Shown here: piece by piece, positions 5,304 through 5,347 of the stretch
How positions within the stretch are numbered: position 1 is the first letter of the stretch
Layout: each line of letters starts with the position of its first letter
Assembly (NCBI GenBank): GCA_039024295.1
Contig: JBCDIQ010000386.1
Location: 1-5,347, forward strand
Reading direction: 5' to 3'
DNA: 5,347 nucleotides
From: JBCDIQ01 sp039024295
Lineage (GTDB): Bacteria > Bacteroidota > Bacteroidia > J057
The notes under the pieces: model-generated
Told to the model about the DNA's origin: nothing
The model's database searches: none
The model's input: the letters and a program-made list of their open reading frames with translations, nothing else
Program-made: the position numbers and the translations under genes

Positions 5304-5347
5304 TCAACTGTTCTTGTACGTCTTATACACCCAGTATCCTGCATAAA
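5304..5347 (-). CDS. possible C-terminal end of a gene cut by the right edge
   Basis: On the minus strand one frame is open from the edge and ends at TGA 5306-5304, giving the last residues YAGYWVYKTYKNS. The stop is 6 nt before the ATG of the 98-codon gene, a typical operon spacing, and the aromatic and basic tail would suit the end of a membrane or exported protein. Only about 14 codons are visible. A second frame is also open across this stretch, so the call rests mainly on spacing and is weak. Confidence 0.35.
   Translation of the reverse strand, partial: YAGYWVYKTYKNS

Overview
The window looks like a chromosomal segment of a Bacteroidota bacterium, plausibly of the Cytophagales. The reasons are a full-length polA with Bacteroidota-like sequence, start codons without clear Shine-Dalgarno sites, a good TTTs-N19-TAnnTTTG type promoter on the minus strand, and moderate GC. 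The lineage call is an inference from these traits and from recalled protein resemblance, not from a search.

Layout, left to right. Bases 1-159 may hold the edge of a gene, but two exactly antiparallel reading frames compete there and neither is secure. Bases 202-316 form an almost unbroken chain of inverted repeats, including a perfect 12-bp stem and several shorter ones that partly exclude each other. This is the most structured non-coding DNA in the window and looks like a dispersed REP/MITE-like repeat or a structured RNA. Bases 317-487 are the polA leader. Bases 488-3268 encode a complete DNA polymerase I with 5' nuclease, proofreading exonuclease and polymerase domains, all catalytic motifs intact. 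Bases 3269-3439 contain only a 23-codon ORF that is essentially a signal peptide followed by a stop, probably a gene remnant. Bases 3440-3952 encode a small two-helix membrane protein resembling the STM3941 family.

The remaining genes are on the minus strand and converge on the plus-strand genes at about 3952/3980. A macro-domain protein (4399-4854) is followed after 11 bp by a 135-residue protein with a PD-(D/E)XK nuclease-like signature (3980-4387); they look like a two-gene operon. This operon has its own promoter at 4914-4944, and a 17-codon leader ORF whose stop overlaps the macro start codon as ATGA. Upstream lies a separate 98-residue uncharacterised protein (5001-5297). It is preceded after 6 bp by what may be the last codons of another gene that runs off the right edge.

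Functionally, polA is housekeeping (Okazaki fragment processing and excision repair). The macro/nuclease-like pair is the best candidate for an undescribed system: a predicted ADP-ribose-derivative-processing enzyme linked to a predicted nucleic-acid-acting protein. No CRISPR array, tRNA, rRNA or complete insertion sequence was seen.
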